Source of the DNA: an uncultured Blautia sp.
GTDB lineage: Bacteria; Bacillota; Clostridia; Lachnospirales; Lachnospiraceae
Assembly (NCBI GenBank): GCA_958367245.1
Contig: CATXEA010000002.1
Span: 62,001 to 126,000 of the forward strand
Direction of reading: 5' to 3'
Length of the DNA: 64,000 nt
Every line of letters begins with the position of its first letter. The stretch's first letter is position 1. Made by a program: the position numbers and the translations under genes. This document shows, one piece after another, positions 1-8,560 of the stretch. The notes beneath the pieces were generated by a model. It searched no databases, was not told the DNA's origin, and worked only from the letters and a program-made list of their open reading frames with translations.

Positions 1-282
1 TTCTGCTGCAAGTCTCTTGTAGGTTAAGATAACCTGACCTTCGCCATCGTTTACTTTGAGAACTTTTGCTTCCATAGTGTCGCCAACGTGAACTGCATCA
101 GCAAGTACAAGGCTGGAATCATTAGAGTATTCACTCTTAGTGATAATACCGTCTGCTTTGTAACCGATATTTAAAATAATCTCATCTTCTTTAACATCGA
201 TGACAGTACCCTGCACGATCTCTCCATTTCTGATAGTTTTTACGGAATCTTCCAGCATCTGTTCAAAACTTAATTCTGACAT
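1..282 (-). CDS. rpsA: 30S ribosomal protein S1 (N-terminal part, cut by window edge)
   Basis: Only the first 94 codons are in the window; the gene runs off the left edge. The protein starts MSELSFEQMLED and enters an S1-type OB fold at about residue 20 (QGTVIDVKEDEIILNIGYK), typical of the first S1 repeat. S1-domain proteins bind mRNA at the ribosome; in Firmicutes S1 is shorter and its role less strict than in Proteobacteria. The ATG at 282 is supported by an AGGAGG at about 292-297. The start lies 20 bases inside the end of ispH, so the two are translationally linked. In many Clostridia IspH and S1 are fused into one protein; here they are separate but overlapping. Confidence 0.88.
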   Translation of the reverse strand, partial: MSELSFEQMLEDSVKTIRNGEIVQGTVIDVKEDEIILNIGYKADGIITKSEYSNDSSLVLADAVHVGDTMEAKVLKVNDGEGQVILTYKRLAAE

Positions 283-1129
283 GTTCTTGAACCTCCTCGA
301 TAATTTTCTTTGGGGTGGAAGCCCCTGCTGTAATACCTACGCAACTACTGCATTGGAACATTTCAGAATCCAAGTCTACAGGTGTTTGTATATAGTAAGT
401 ATTTCCACATTCCTTTTTGCATATTTCAAACAGCTTTTGTGTATTGGAACTATGCCTGCCCCCGACGACTAACATAGTGTCTACCTCTGCGGCGATTTCT
501 CTTGCTTCTCTCTGTCGCTCTTCGGTAGCATTACAAATCGTGTTTAAAATACTAAGAATATCTAAAACACCATTATCATAACTCTTTTTGTGAAGAATTT
601 CAACTAAATCTTTAAATTTGTTGTAATTAAATGTCGTCTGTGACACAATACAGACCTTTTTTCCCTCCGGAAGACAGAATTTTTCTGTTTCCTCCCTGTT
701 TTTGAGTACTGTATGGGGTTCTTCGCACCAGCCGCAGATTCCCTTTACCTCCGGATGGTCCTTGTCCCCGATGATAATGATATGTTTTCCCTCTTTGCTT
801 TCCTTCGCAACGATTCTGTGGATTTTCAGGACAAAAGGGCATGTTACGTCTACATATTCCACGCCGCAGCTTTCCAGCTTTTCATAAATCTTTTTTCCTA
901 CGCCGTGAGAACGGATAACCACAATCCCCTCTTTCAGAGATTCAATATCCTCTTCTTCAATAACCTGTACCCCTTTTGACGCCAGATCGTTTACCACTTC
1001 CTCATTGTGAATAATCGGCCCAAGCGTATAAATAGGACTTTTGCCGCTTTCAATCAGCTCGTAAACCTTATCTACCGCCCGTTTTACTCCAAAGCAGAAC
1101 CCTGCAGTTTTCGCTACCTTTACCTCCAT
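263..1129 (-). CDS. ispH: 4-hydroxy-3-methylbut-2-enyl diphosphate reductase IspH
   Basis: Last step of the MEP (non-mevalonate) isoprenoid pathway: reduces HMBPP to IPP and DMAPP with a [4Fe-4S] cluster in the cytoplasm. At 288 residues it is full length. The three cluster cysteines are visible at Cys12 (GFCFGV), Cys97 (VTCPF) and Cys199 (ICNAT). Conserved substrate-pocket histidines are near 41, 75 and 125, and the SSNT motif near 227-230. It sits between cmk (1 base away) and rpsA (20-base overlap), the classical clostridial cmk-ispH-rpsA order, and is read as one operon. Call is firm. Confidence 0.96.
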   Translation of the reverse strand: MEVKVAKTAGFCFGVKRAVDKVYELIESGKSPIYTLGPIIHNEEVVNDLASKGVQVIEEEDIESLKEGIVVIRSHGVGKKIYEKLESCGVEYVDVTCPFVLKIHRIVAKESKEGKHIIIIGDKDHPEVKGICGWCEEPHTVLKNREETEKFCLPEGKKVCIVSQTTFNYNKFKDLVEILHKKSYDNGVLDILSILNTICNATEERQREAREIAAEVDTMLVVGGRHSSNTQKLFEICKKECGNTYYIQTPVDLDSEMFQCSSCVGITAGASTPKKIIEEVQEHVRIKF

Positions 1130-1130
1130 A

Positions 1131-1802
1131 TCAGATGCCTGCCTTTTCCCTGTATAATTTCAGGATTGTTTCCACAACCTCGTCAATTCCCATTTCTGAA
1201 GAATCTACCAGAACTGCATCCTCAGCCTGACGAAGAGGCGAAACTTCTCTGTTCATATCGCGCTCATCCCTGTCGATAATATCCTGTCTTATCTGCTCCA
1301 GATCACACTTGACATTCTTTTCCGTAAGCTCCAGATAGCGTCTTTTTGCCCTTGTATCGGCGCTTGCAGTAAGATATATTTTTATGTCCGCATTCGGAAG
1401 GATTGTAGTTCCAATGTCACGGCCGTCCATAACTACGTCGTTTTCTGCCGCAAGATTTCTCTGAAGCTTCAGAAGATGCTCCCGTACTTTCGGGTTTGCA
1501 GAGCTGACAGACGCCATGTTTCCCACTTCTTCTGTACGCAGTTTGTGATTTACATTTTCACCGTTTAAGAGAACAATCTGCTCTCCGTCCCGATATTCAA
1601 TGGAAATCTCTGCTCCTGAGCAGGCAGCCGCAATTTCTTCTGCACTGGCTCCATCAATCCCTTTTGTCAGAAGATAAAGCGCCATCGCTCTGTACATAGC
1701 TCCTGTGTCCACATAAATAAAAGACAGCTCCTTTGCCACCCGTCTGGCAATTGTGCTTTTTCCTGCGCCTGCAGGCCCGTCAATGGCAATATTACATCCC
1801 AT
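1131..1802 (-). CDS. cmk: (d)CMP kinase
   Basis: Phosphorylates CMP and dCMP with ATP in pyrimidine salvage and CTP/dCTP supply. At 223 residues it has normal family length. Walker A is GPAGAGKS at residues 9-16, followed by the monophosphate-binding motif DTGAMYRA (32-39) and DGRDIGT (126-132), both diagnostic of Cmk. The stop is one base from the ispH start and the gene lies 32 bases after the flavoprotein gene, so it belongs to the same minus-strand run. Start ATG at 1802 follows a purine-rich GGAGGAAAACG stretch. Confidence 0.96.
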   Translation of the reverse strand: MGCNIAIDGPAGAGKSTIARRVAKELSFIYVDTGAMYRAMALYLLTKGIDGASAEEIAAACSGAEISIEYRDGEQIVLLNGENVNHKLRTEEVGNMASVSSANPKVREHLLKLQRNLAAENDVVMDGRDIGTTILPNADIKIYLTASADTRAKRRYLELTEKNVKCDLEQIRQDIIDRDERDMNREVSPLRQAEDAVLVDSSEMGIDEVVETILKLYREKAGI

Positions 1803-1834
1803 TTTTCGTTTTCCTCCTTGCCGTTTACATTTTA

Positions 1835-3067
1835 TTACTGAATCGCCTGCGCCGCCAGATAAGCGGTTGACCAGGCAATCTGGAGATTATAGCCTCCGGT
1901 GACAGCATCCAGGTCTGTCACTTCACCGATAAAATACAGATTTCGGATAATCTTTGATTCCATAGTTCCCGGACGTAATTCTTTCACGGAAACGCCTCCT
2001 CTTGTGATGATCGCTTCCTTAAATTCTCCCATTCCGGTGATTGTAAAAGGAAATGCCTTCACAAGCTCCACGAATCTTAATCGTTCTTCTCTGGAAATAT
2101 CGTGAATTTTTTTATCAGGCGGAATTTCTCCCAGTTCCAGCATGACAGGAGTCAGTGACGACGGAAAAAGAACGCCTATCACATTTTTGAACTGTTTATT
2201 CTGCCCCGCCTCAAATTCTCTTAATACTCTGGCGTCAAGCTGTTCCTTTGTAAGGGCAGGCTTCAGGTCAAGATATGCCTTCAGTTCTCCCTCTTTTTCA
2301 AGCTGCTTTCCTATCTTTGCGCTTGCAGAAAGAATCATGGGACCGGTCACTCCGTAATGGGTAAACATCATTTCGCCGAAATCCTCGTAAAGAGTCTTTT
2401 TGCCCGATTTCACCACCAGTCCTGTATTCTTCAGGGAAAGTCCCTGCAGTCTGGGAATGTACGCCTCTTTCGTCTTTAAAGGCACAAGAGAGGGTTTTAT
2501 TTCTGTCACCTTATGTCCCAGCTCCTTCGCAAAACGGTAGCCGTCTCCTGTCGAGCCTGTACTCTGGTAGGAAAAACCTCCTGTGGCTGCAATGACAGCG
2601 TCGCCCTCCACTACAGTTCCATCTGCAAGCTCTATACTCTTCACCTCATCGTTTGCAGAGCAGATTTTCTTTACCTCTGTATGAAGGTGAATTTTTGCTC
2701 CCGCTTTTTTCAGTTCCCGTTCCAGAGCCCTTATAATATCCGAGGAATGGTCAGACTGGGGAAATACTCTTCCGCCTCTTTCTGTTTTAAGAGGCACTCC
2801 CGCCTCCTCGAAAAATCCCATAACATCCTGAGGTGTGCAGGAGTAAAACGCGCTGTACAAAAACTTGGGATTGCTCATCACAGCCCCGAAAAGTTCCTCT
2901 GTCTCACAGTTATTTGTGACATTACAGCGTCCCTTTCCTGTGATAAAAAGCTTTTTCCCCAGTTTTTCATTTTTTTCGAAGATGTGGACTTCATGGCCGT
3001 TTCTGCCTGCAAAAACCCCTGCAAACATTCCTGCTGCCCCGCCTCCGATTATTAAAACTTTACTCAT
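1835..3067 (-). CDS. HI0933/YhiN-family FAD-dependent oxidoreductase
   Basis: A 410-residue flavoprotein. The N-terminal Rossmann motif GGGAAGMFAG (8-17) binds FAD, EKNEKLGKK follows at 31-39 and the family signature GKGRCNVTN is at 44-52. The C-terminal TGGYNLQIAWSTAYLAA is the usual end of this family. Members are annotated as NAD(P)/FAD-dependent oxidoreductases or aminoacetone-oxidase-like; the reaction is not established. It is often found beside cmk in Firmicutes, as here. Cytoplasmic, no signal or membrane segment seen. Family call is firm, biological role unknown. Confidence 0.9.
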   Translation of the reverse strand: MSKVLIIGGGAAGMFAGVFAGRNGHEVHIFEKNEKLGKKLFITGKGRCNVTNNCETEELFGAVMSNPKFLYSAFYSCTPQDVMGFFEEAGVPLKTERGGRVFPQSDHSSDIIRALERELKKAGAKIHLHTEVKKICSANDEVKSIELADGTVVEGDAVIAATGGFSYQSTGSTGDGYRFAKELGHKVTEIKPSLVPLKTKEAYIPRLQGLSLKNTGLVVKSGKKTLYEDFGEMMFTHYGVTGPMILSASAKIGKQLEKEGELKAYLDLKPALTKEQLDARVLREFEAGQNKQFKNVIGVLFPSSLTPVMLELGEIPPDKKIHDISREERLRFVELVKAFPFTITGMGEFKEAIITRGGVSVKELRPGTMESKIIRNLYFIGEVTDLDAVTGGYNLQIAWSTAYLAAQAIQ

Positions 3068-3116
3068 AGATTTACCTTTCTATGGTTTTCTATACTTTTT
3101 GTCATAGATTCAGTAA

Positions 3117-3148
3117 GGGAGCCTGTAAATTACAGGCTCCCCTTTTTT
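3117..3148. terminator. Strong hairpin between the decarboxylase operon and the flavoprotein gene
   Basis: Perfect 12-bp inverted repeat (GGGAGCCTGTAA and its complement) with one central base. The T-run is on the plus strand (3143-3148), while the minus strand, which both flanking genes use, continues with TTACTG only. It lies where the oadA operon should end, so it may slow minus transcription, but the orientation of the U-tract is the wrong way round for a standard terminator of that operon. Confidence 0.55.
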
Positions 3149-3166
3149 ATGCACATATATTTCAGA

Positions 3167-4579
3167 TTACACCGGGTATGCACCGTTTTTTGTATCTGCT
3201 GCTGTTTCGTCTACTTTTGTCTTCTGTGCCTGACGGTATTTGAAGAAGTCTGTAGCAACCTGTGGGAACAGTGCGTAGGATAATACGTCCTCATCCTGCT
3301 CTTTGTACTGTGCCATTTCGCTCTCAAGCTTGTCAAGCTCATTGTCCAGAAGGTCTGCCGGACGGCAGGTGATCGGCTCTGTATCGCCAATACATTTCTT
3401 CTGAACTTCCTGATCGAACGGTTTTACTGTTGCGCCGTATTTTCCGCTTAAGACATCCTTTGTCTCCTTGGTAACCATCTTGTATCTCTCGCCCATAAGC
3501 ACGTTAAATACAGCCTGTGTACCAACGATCTGAGAAGACGGAGTAACAAGCGGCGGCTCACCGAGGTCTTTACGCACACGCGGAACCTCTTCCAGAACAT
3601 CGTAGAATTTGTCTTCTGCATGCTGCTCTTTCAACTGGGAAGTAAGGTTGGATAACATACCGCCCGGTACCTGATAGAGCAGAGTCTTGATATTTACGCC
3701 GAGGTTCTTCGGATTGAGAAGACCGCTTTCAAGAGCTTCGTCACGCATTGGACGGAAGTAATCTGCGATTTCAGCAAGAAGCTTCTGATCGAATCCTGTA
3801 TCATACGGAGTTCCCTTAAATGTCTCAACCATAACCTCTGTTGCAGGCTGGGAAGTTCCAAGGGCAAACGGAGACATAGCTGTATCAATGATATCAACGC
3901 CTGCCTCAACTGCTTTGAGGTAAGTCATGGAAGCAACACCTGAAGTATAGTGTGTATGAAGGTCAATCGGAATCTTAACTGCTTCTTTTAATGCTGTAAC
4001 AAGCTCTGTAGCTTTGTACGGAAGAAGAAGACCAGCCATATCCTTGATACAGATGGAATCTGCACCCATTTCCTCGATACGTTTCGCAATAGAGGTCCAG
4101 TATTCCAGAGTATAAGCGTCGCCTAATGTATAGGAAAGCGCTACCTGTGCATGAGCTTTCTCTTTGTTTGCTGCAGATACTGCTGTCTGAAGGTTACGAA
4201 GGTCATTGAGACAGTCGAAAATACGGATGATGTCGATTCCGTTTGCAGCAGATTTCTGTACGAAGTATTCTACTACGTCATCTGCATACGGACGATATCC
4301 AAGGATATTCTGTCCACGGAACAGCATCTGTAATTTAGTATTTTTGAAACCGTCACGTAATTTACGAAGTCTTTCCCATGGATCTTCTTTTAAGAAACGA
4401 AGGGATGCATCGAAAGTTGCGCCGCCCCAGCACTCTACTGCATGGTAGCCGACTTTATCCAGTTTTTCAACGATTGGAAGCATCTGTTCTGTGCTCATAC
4501 GGGTCGCGATCAGGGACTGATGAGCATCACGCAGAATGGTTTCCACAATTTTAACAGGTTTTTTCTGTAATTCTGCCAT
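3167..4579 (-). CDS. oadA: Oxaloacetate/pyruvate carboxyltransferase subunit (OadA, 5S type)
   Basis: Carboxyltransferase alpha subunit that moves CO2 between oxaloacetate (pyruvate side) and biotin. 470 residues. TIM-barrel start RDAHQSL (17-23), GGATFD (52-57), the metal-bridging lysine region CIKDMAG (K179) and the HTH metal ligands at 208-210 are all present. There is no C-terminal biotin domain; the carrier is a separate gene (5760-6128), as in transcarboxylase 5S or split Oad systems. Ends with a PYC/OadA-type region to about residue 440 and a short tail. It is the last gene of the five-gene operon, 15 bases after oadB. Confidence 0.93.
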   Translation of the reverse strand: MAELQKKPVKIVETILRDAHQSLIATRMSTEQMLPIVEKLDKVGYHAVECWGGATFDASLRFLKEDPWERLRKLRDGFKNTKLQMLFRGQNILGYRPYADDVVEYFVQKSAANGIDIIRIFDCLNDLRNLQTAVSAANKEKAHAQVALSYTLGDAYTLEYWTSIAKRIEEMGADSICIKDMAGLLLPYKATELVTALKEAVKIPIDLHTHYTSGVASMTYLKAVEAGVDIIDTAMSPFALGTSQPATEVMVETFKGTPYDTGFDQKLLAEIADYFRPMRDEALESGLLNPKNLGVNIKTLLYQVPGGMLSNLTSQLKEQHAEDKFYDVLEEVPRVRKDLGEPPLVTPSSQIVGTQAVFNVLMGERYKMVTKETKDVLSGKYGATVKPFDQEVQKKCIGDTEPITCRPADLLDNELDKLESEMAQYKEQDEDVLSYALFPQVATDFFKYRQAQKTKVDETAADTKNGAYPV

Positions 4580-4594
4580 AATTTTTCTCCTTTA

Positions 4595-5743
4595 TTATAC
4601 TCCAAAGATAGCCATGAAGGTTCCGGCTGCTACTGCAGTACCGATAACGCCGGCAACATTTGGTCCCATGGCATGCATGAGCAGGAAGTTTGTCGGATCT
4701 GCCTCTGCACCAACCTTCTGGGATACACGGGCTGCCATAGGAACCGCAGACACACCGGCAGAACCAATCAGCGGATTAATCTTACCGCCGGAAAGCTTAC
4801 ACATAATCTTACCAAACATAACACCGCCAAAAGTACCGATGGCAAAAGCAACAAGTCCTAATACGACGATTTTGATTGTATCAAGGTTCAGGAACGCTTC
4901 TGCGCTTGTGGAAGCGCCTACAGATGTACCGAGAAGGATAACTACGATGTACATCAAAGCGTTGGATGCAGTCTCTGTAAGCTGTTTTACAACGCCGCAC
5001 TCTCTGAACAGGTTACCGAGCATCAGCATACCTACAAGCGGAGCTGTAGTCGGAAGAATCAGACATACAACAATCGTGATAACGATTGGGAATAAAATCT
5101 TCTCAAGCTTGGATACAGGGCGAAGCTGATCCATTTTAATCTTACGTTCTTTTTCTGTTGTGAACGCTTTCATAATCGGCGGCTGGATAATCGGAACCAG
5201 TGACATATAGGAATATGCCGCCACCGCAATCGGTCCCATGAGTGCAGTCTGTCCCAGCTTACCTGCAAGGAAGATGGAAGTCGGGCCGTCAGCGCCTCCG
5301 ATGATGGAGATAGCTGCTGCTGCTTTTCCGTTAAATCCAAGGAAGATAGCAAGGAAATATGCCGCATAAATACCAAGCTGTGCTGCTGCGCCAAGAAGGA
5401 AGCTCTTCGGGTTTGCAATCAGCGGAGCAAAGTCTGTCATCGCACCTACACCCATGAAGATAAGTGACGGTAAAATACTCCACTCATCAAGGAGATAGAA
5501 GTAATGAAGAAGTCCGCCCACACCGTTGGACATGTCTTCCGGTCTTGCCATGATATCCGGATAGATATTAACAAGCAGCATACCAAATGCGATCGGAACA
5601 AGAAGCAGAGGCTCAAATCCCTTTGCAATGGCAAGGTACAAGAACACACATGCAACCAGAATCATCAGGTAATTGCCCCATGTCAGATTAAAGAAGGCGG
5701 TCTGATGAAGCAGGTTGGACAAAGTATCTGTTACATAAGACAT
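4595..5743 (-). CDS. oadB: Na+-translocating decarboxylase beta subunit
   Basis: Integral membrane subunit that decarboxylates carboxybiotin and couples this to Na+ export. 382 residues, about ten hydrophobic segments. The signature GGADGPTSIF (149-158) carries the essential aspartate D152 of the family, and a second half-motif near the C-terminus (PTNFLLMHAMGPN) matches OadB/MmdB/GcdB. The subunit is shared among oxaloacetate, methylmalonyl-CoA and glutaconyl-CoA decarboxylases, so it does not fix the substrate. Sits between the biotin carrier and oadA genes in the same transcript. Confidence 0.95.
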   Translation of the reverse strand: MSYVTDTLSNLLHQTAFFNLTWGNYLMILVACVFLYLAIAKGFEPLLLVPIAFGMLLVNIYPDIMARPEDMSNGVGGLLHYFYLLDEWSILPSLIFMGVGAMTDFAPLIANPKSFLLGAAAQLGIYAAYFLAIFLGFNGKAAAAISIIGGADGPTSIFLAGKLGQTALMGPIAVAAYSYMSLVPIIQPPIMKAFTTEKERKIKMDQLRPVSKLEKILFPIVITIVVCLILPTTAPLVGMLMLGNLFRECGVVKQLTETASNALMYIVVILLGTSVGASTSAEAFLNLDTIKIVVLGLVAFAIGTFGGVMFGKIMCKLSGGKINPLIGSAGVSAVPMAARVSQKVGAEADPTNFLLMHAMGPNVAGVIGTAVAAGTFMAIFGV

Positions 5744-5759
5744 TTGACTACCTCCCGTC

Positions 5760-6128
5760 TTAGTTCATTGTTGCTAAAGTATCTCCGTTCTCTACAGAAG
5801 CACCTTCAGCAACATCAATGCTAGCAATAGTGCCGTCCTGCGGCGCTACTACAGGGATTTCCATTTTCATGGATTCAAGGATAACCACGCTGTCGCCTGC
5901 TTTTACAGCCTGACCAACGCTTGCTGCAATTTTAACAACTTTTCCAGGTACGGAAGCTGCAACCTTTACGCTGCCTGCGCCTGCTGCCGGTGCTGCAGGT
6001 TTCTTAGGAGCTGCTGCCGGCGCTTTAGGAGCTGCCTTAGGCGCTGCTGCAGGTGCGGAAACGCTTCCTGTTTCTTCTACAGTTACTTCATATGCTGTTC
6101 CGTTTACAGTAATTGTATAACTTTTCAT
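5760..6128 (-). CDS. Biotin carrier protein of the decarboxylase
   Basis: A 122-residue biotinyl-domain protein. Residues 1-20 form a short beta start, 22-55 an Ala/Pro-rich flexible linker (APKAPAAAPKKPAAP), and 55-122 a biotinyl fold with ESMKMEI; biotin is expected on K88. It shuttles carboxybiotin between the carboxyltransferase subunit(s) and OadB. The start at 6128 is preferred over an upstream in-frame ATG at 6158 because AGGAGGA (6137-6143) stands 8 bases before it. Matches the transcarboxylase 1.3S or MmdC role. Confidence 0.93.
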   Translation of the reverse strand: MKSYTITVNGTAYEVTVEETGSVSAPAAAPKAAPKAPAAAPKKPAAPAAGAGSVKVAASVPGKVVKIAASVGQAVKAGDSVVILESMKMEIPVVAPQDGTIASIDVAEGASVENGDTLATMN

Positions 6129-6172
6129 TTTATAAGTCCTCCTAATGATACTTTTCATTCATTTTCTTTTTA

Positions 6173-6910
6173 TTATCGTCTGCCGCGATTTACTTTGCGA
6201 ATGGAACGAACTACGAAATCGTCAGTGCTTGTTCCTTCTGAAGCTGCGATTGCCGCTGCGATCACTGCGATCAGCTCGCCGTCATCTGCAGGTTCTTCCT
6301 CAACAGGAGCCGCTGCAATCACTGCCGGAGCCGGAGCTGCTTCAGGAGCCGGTTTCTTCTTGCCCTCAACAAGAGCTGGAACATATTTGAACAGAGAGAT
6401 TACGAAGCTTAAGAAAACAAGCATAAGGAATACGGTTCCGATTCCCATTAAGGTATTAAGACCCGCTCTCTGTAAGGTTACAGACATCGGATACTGGACA
6501 TCTACTGTTGCAGAAGTCGGAACTCCTGTCTTATCAAATACGAAAACAAAATTCGCATCTGCTTCTTCGAAAGCTCTTGGAACAGTAACTGTGTACTGGT
6601 CGCCGGACTGGGCAAACTCTGTTTCCCCTGCATCCTCGTCTGTTTTTGCGCCCAGTTCCGGTTTCGCTGTTTTCCAGGAAGTCATAGCGCCCACTGTAAA
6701 CGGATCCCCGGCGTTCAAATAGCTTTCAATCTGTTCATCTTCAAATGAAATAATCGCATCTGTCAGCCCCTCTGCGGTTGTAACGAGAGTAGCTTTGAGA
6801 GCTTCATCCACCTCACCTTCTGCATACACTGCAGCCGCGCCGGAAACCGTAAGAATTACCGCACAGAGAAATGCCGCGCAGACAGATGATACTTTTTTGA
6901 AAATCTTCAT
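6173..6910 (-). CDS. OadG-family gamma subunit with extended outer domain
   Basis: About 245 residues, much longer than the ~80-residue classical OadG. A signal-peptide-like segment (residues ~4-30, ending AVYAEG) is followed by an acidic extracytoplasmic domain to about 150, one membrane helix (~153-174, TLMGIGTVFLMLVFLSFVIS) and a Pro/Ala/Glu-rich cytoplasmic tail. The helix and tail are the OadG part, which assembles the alpha and beta subunits at the membrane. The outer domain is of a type seen in clostridial gamma subunits; its function is unknown. ATG at 6910 (GGGGTG six bases before it) is better supported than the GTG at 6919. Confidence 0.8.
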   Translation of the reverse strand: MKIFKKVSSVCAAFLCAVILTVSGAAAVYAEGEVDEALKATLVTTAEGLTDAIISFEDEQIESYLNAGDPFTVGAMTSWKTAKPELGAKTDEDAGETEFAQSGDQYTVTVPRAFEEADANFVFVFDKTGVPTSATVDVQYPMSVTLQRAGLNTLMGIGTVFLMLVFLSFVISLFKYVPALVEGKKKPAPEAAPAPAVIAAAPVEEEPADDGELIAVIAAAIAASEGTSTDDFVVRSIRKVNRGRR

Positions 6911-6924
6911 ATGCTTCACCCCGC

Positions 6925-8355
6925 TTAGACCGTTCCGTGTTTCTTAGACGGACGATCTTCCCTTTTTGTGAACAGCATTTCAAATGCACCAATTACATAT
7001 TTTCTTGTGTCAGCCGGGCTGATGATAGTATCAACATAGCCTCTTGCTGCTGCAGAAGCCACACCGGACTGAAGTTCTCTGTACTGTGCTGCTTTTTCGT
7101 TTAAGACTGCAGCATCAGAACCTGCGTACATGATCTTTGCTGCAAGAGATGCGTCCATCATACCGATTTCCGCGTTATCCCATGCGTAAACCATGTCAGC
7201 GCCGATTGCCTTGCTGTTCATTGCAACATAAGCTGTTCCGTATGCTTTTCCGATGATCACATTTACCTTCGGAACAGTTGCATCAGCAAATGCATGAATC
7301 ATTTCACCAACAGACTGAGCCATCATCTTTTCATTGCACAGAGTAGCCTTGAAGCCTGTTGTATTTGTAAGTGTGAGTACAGGAATGGAGAAAGCGTCGC
7401 AGAATTTCACGAAATCTGCTGCTTTTCTTGCGCCCTTTGCGGAGATGCTTCCATCGAACTCTTCTACTTTTTTGCCTTCTGCGTCATAAATCTCGCTTCT
7501 GTTTGCAACTGCGCCTACAGTCGCGCCGTTTAAGCGGATAAAACCTGTCACCATATCTTTGCCGTATGCAGCTTTTGTCTCAAAGAAAAGACCGCTGTCG
7601 GAAATCTGGGAAAGTGCGATTGCTGTATCGCCTGTGCAGTTCTCGATGTCAGCGCATACGCGGTTCAGGTCGTCTGTACATTCATCGTAGCAGTCTGCAT
7701 CTTCGAAATTGGATGGAAGGAGAGTTACAAGCTCACGGATCTGTCCGAGAACCTCTTCCTCTGTTCCCACACCGTCAATAAGACCTGTCTCTTCGCTCTG
7801 GAATTTCGCATCTGCTGTATCGCATTTGTCCTTGCTGTTTCCTTCCAGTGCATTTGGTGTGTTTACAAACATTTTGCCCTTTTTCGCTTCCATAAATGTG
7901 AAATCTGTCAGAGCAGGAATCACAGCCATACCGCCGCCGCAGGTTCCGAAGATACCTGTAATCTGCGGAATCACGCCGGATGCCAGTGTCTGTTTCAGGT
8001 AAATCTCACCGAAAGCTTCCAGTGCATCTGTCGCTTCCTGGAGACGAAGTCCTGCACAGTCCACAAGTCCGATGACCGGTGCGCCTGTCTTCATTGCCAG
8101 ATCGTAGATTTTGGAAATTTTTCTGGCATGCATTTCGCCTACAGTTCCGTTTAACACAGAAGCATCCTGGCTGTAAACGTATACCAGATTACCATCGATT
8201 ACACCATAGCCGGTGATTACACCGTCTGAAGGCGCTTTCTTCTCAGTCATGTTGAAATCTGTAGTTCTGGCTGTTACACTTTGTCCGATTTCAACAAAAC
8301 TGTTTGCGTCAAGCAAAGAATTGATTCTGTTGCTTGCTAATGTTGCATTACTCAT
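6925..8355 (-). CDS. mmdA: Acyl-CoA carboxyltransferase subunit (MmdA/transcarboxylase 12S-like)
   Basis: A 476-residue crotonase-fold carboxyltransferase with two homologous halves. The glycine loops bind the acyl-CoA thioester and biotin (FGTCGGGMAVIP in the N-half; IGKAYGTAYVAM in the C-half). It ends in SKKHGTV, like the RKHG ends of MmdA. The substrate could be methylmalonyl-, malonyl- or glutaconyl-CoA; the sequence does not decide. It differs somewhat from canonical MmdA (about 510 residues) and is shorter. First gene of the operon, directly behind the promoter at 8420-8448, co-transcribed with OadG, biotin carrier, OadB and OadA. Confidence 0.85.
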   Translation of the reverse strand: MSNATLASNRINSLLDANSFVEIGQSVTARTTDFNMTEKKAPSDGVITGYGVIDGNLVYVYSQDASVLNGTVGEMHARKISKIYDLAMKTGAPVIGLVDCAGLRLQEATDALEAFGEIYLKQTLASGVIPQITGIFGTCGGGMAVIPALTDFTFMEAKKGKMFVNTPNALEGNSKDKCDTADAKFQSEETGLIDGVGTEEEVLGQIRELVTLLPSNFEDADCYDECTDDLNRVCADIENCTGDTAIALSQISDSGLFFETKAAYGKDMVTGFIRLNGATVGAVANRSEIYDAEGKKVEEFDGSISAKGARKAADFVKFCDAFSIPVLTLTNTTGFKATLCNEKMMAQSVGEMIHAFADATVPKVNVIIGKAYGTAYVAMNSKAIGADMVYAWDNAEIGMMDASLAAKIMYAGSDAAVLNEKAAQYRELQSGVASAAARGYVDTIISPADTRKYVIGAFEMLFTKREDRPSKKHGTV

Positions 8356-8419
8356 TCTTGTTTGCCCTCCATTTTATAAGAATTTTATAAAAGTATAACC
8401 AAAAATTTAGCCGATTTTA

Positions 8420-8448
8420 ATTGTACAATTTTTCGCAAAAATTTTCAA
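8420..8448 (-). promoter_or_regulatory. Sigma-A promoter of the decarboxylase operon
   Basis: On the minus strand TTGAAA, 17 bases, then TACAAT. It lies about 65 bases before the mmdA start in an AT-rich stretch, with no other gene between. Confidence 0.75.
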
Positions 8449-8501
8449 TACTTTTTGGTGTTTTTGTTAAAAATTTTACAGGATTCGCTCTCACATCCCC
8501 G

Positions 8502-8536
8502 AAAAAAAAGCCCCCGGATTTTCTGTCCGAAGAGCT
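8502..8536 (-). terminator. Terminator of the 9751-8561 carboxypeptidase gene
   Basis: On the minus strand a roughly 10-bp stem with G-U pairs and one bulge (AGCTCTTCGGA / TCCGGGGGCT) is followed by a run of eight T. It lies just after the stop at 8561 and before the decarboxylase promoter. Confidence 0.75.
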
Positions 8537-8560
8537 TGCTTTTTTCCTTTTTGATCCCAT

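Noticed and set aside
3117..3148. Standard terminator for the minus-strand decarboxylase operon
   Set aside because: The T-run is on the plus strand; on the minus strand only TTACTG follows. Kept as an undirected hairpin.
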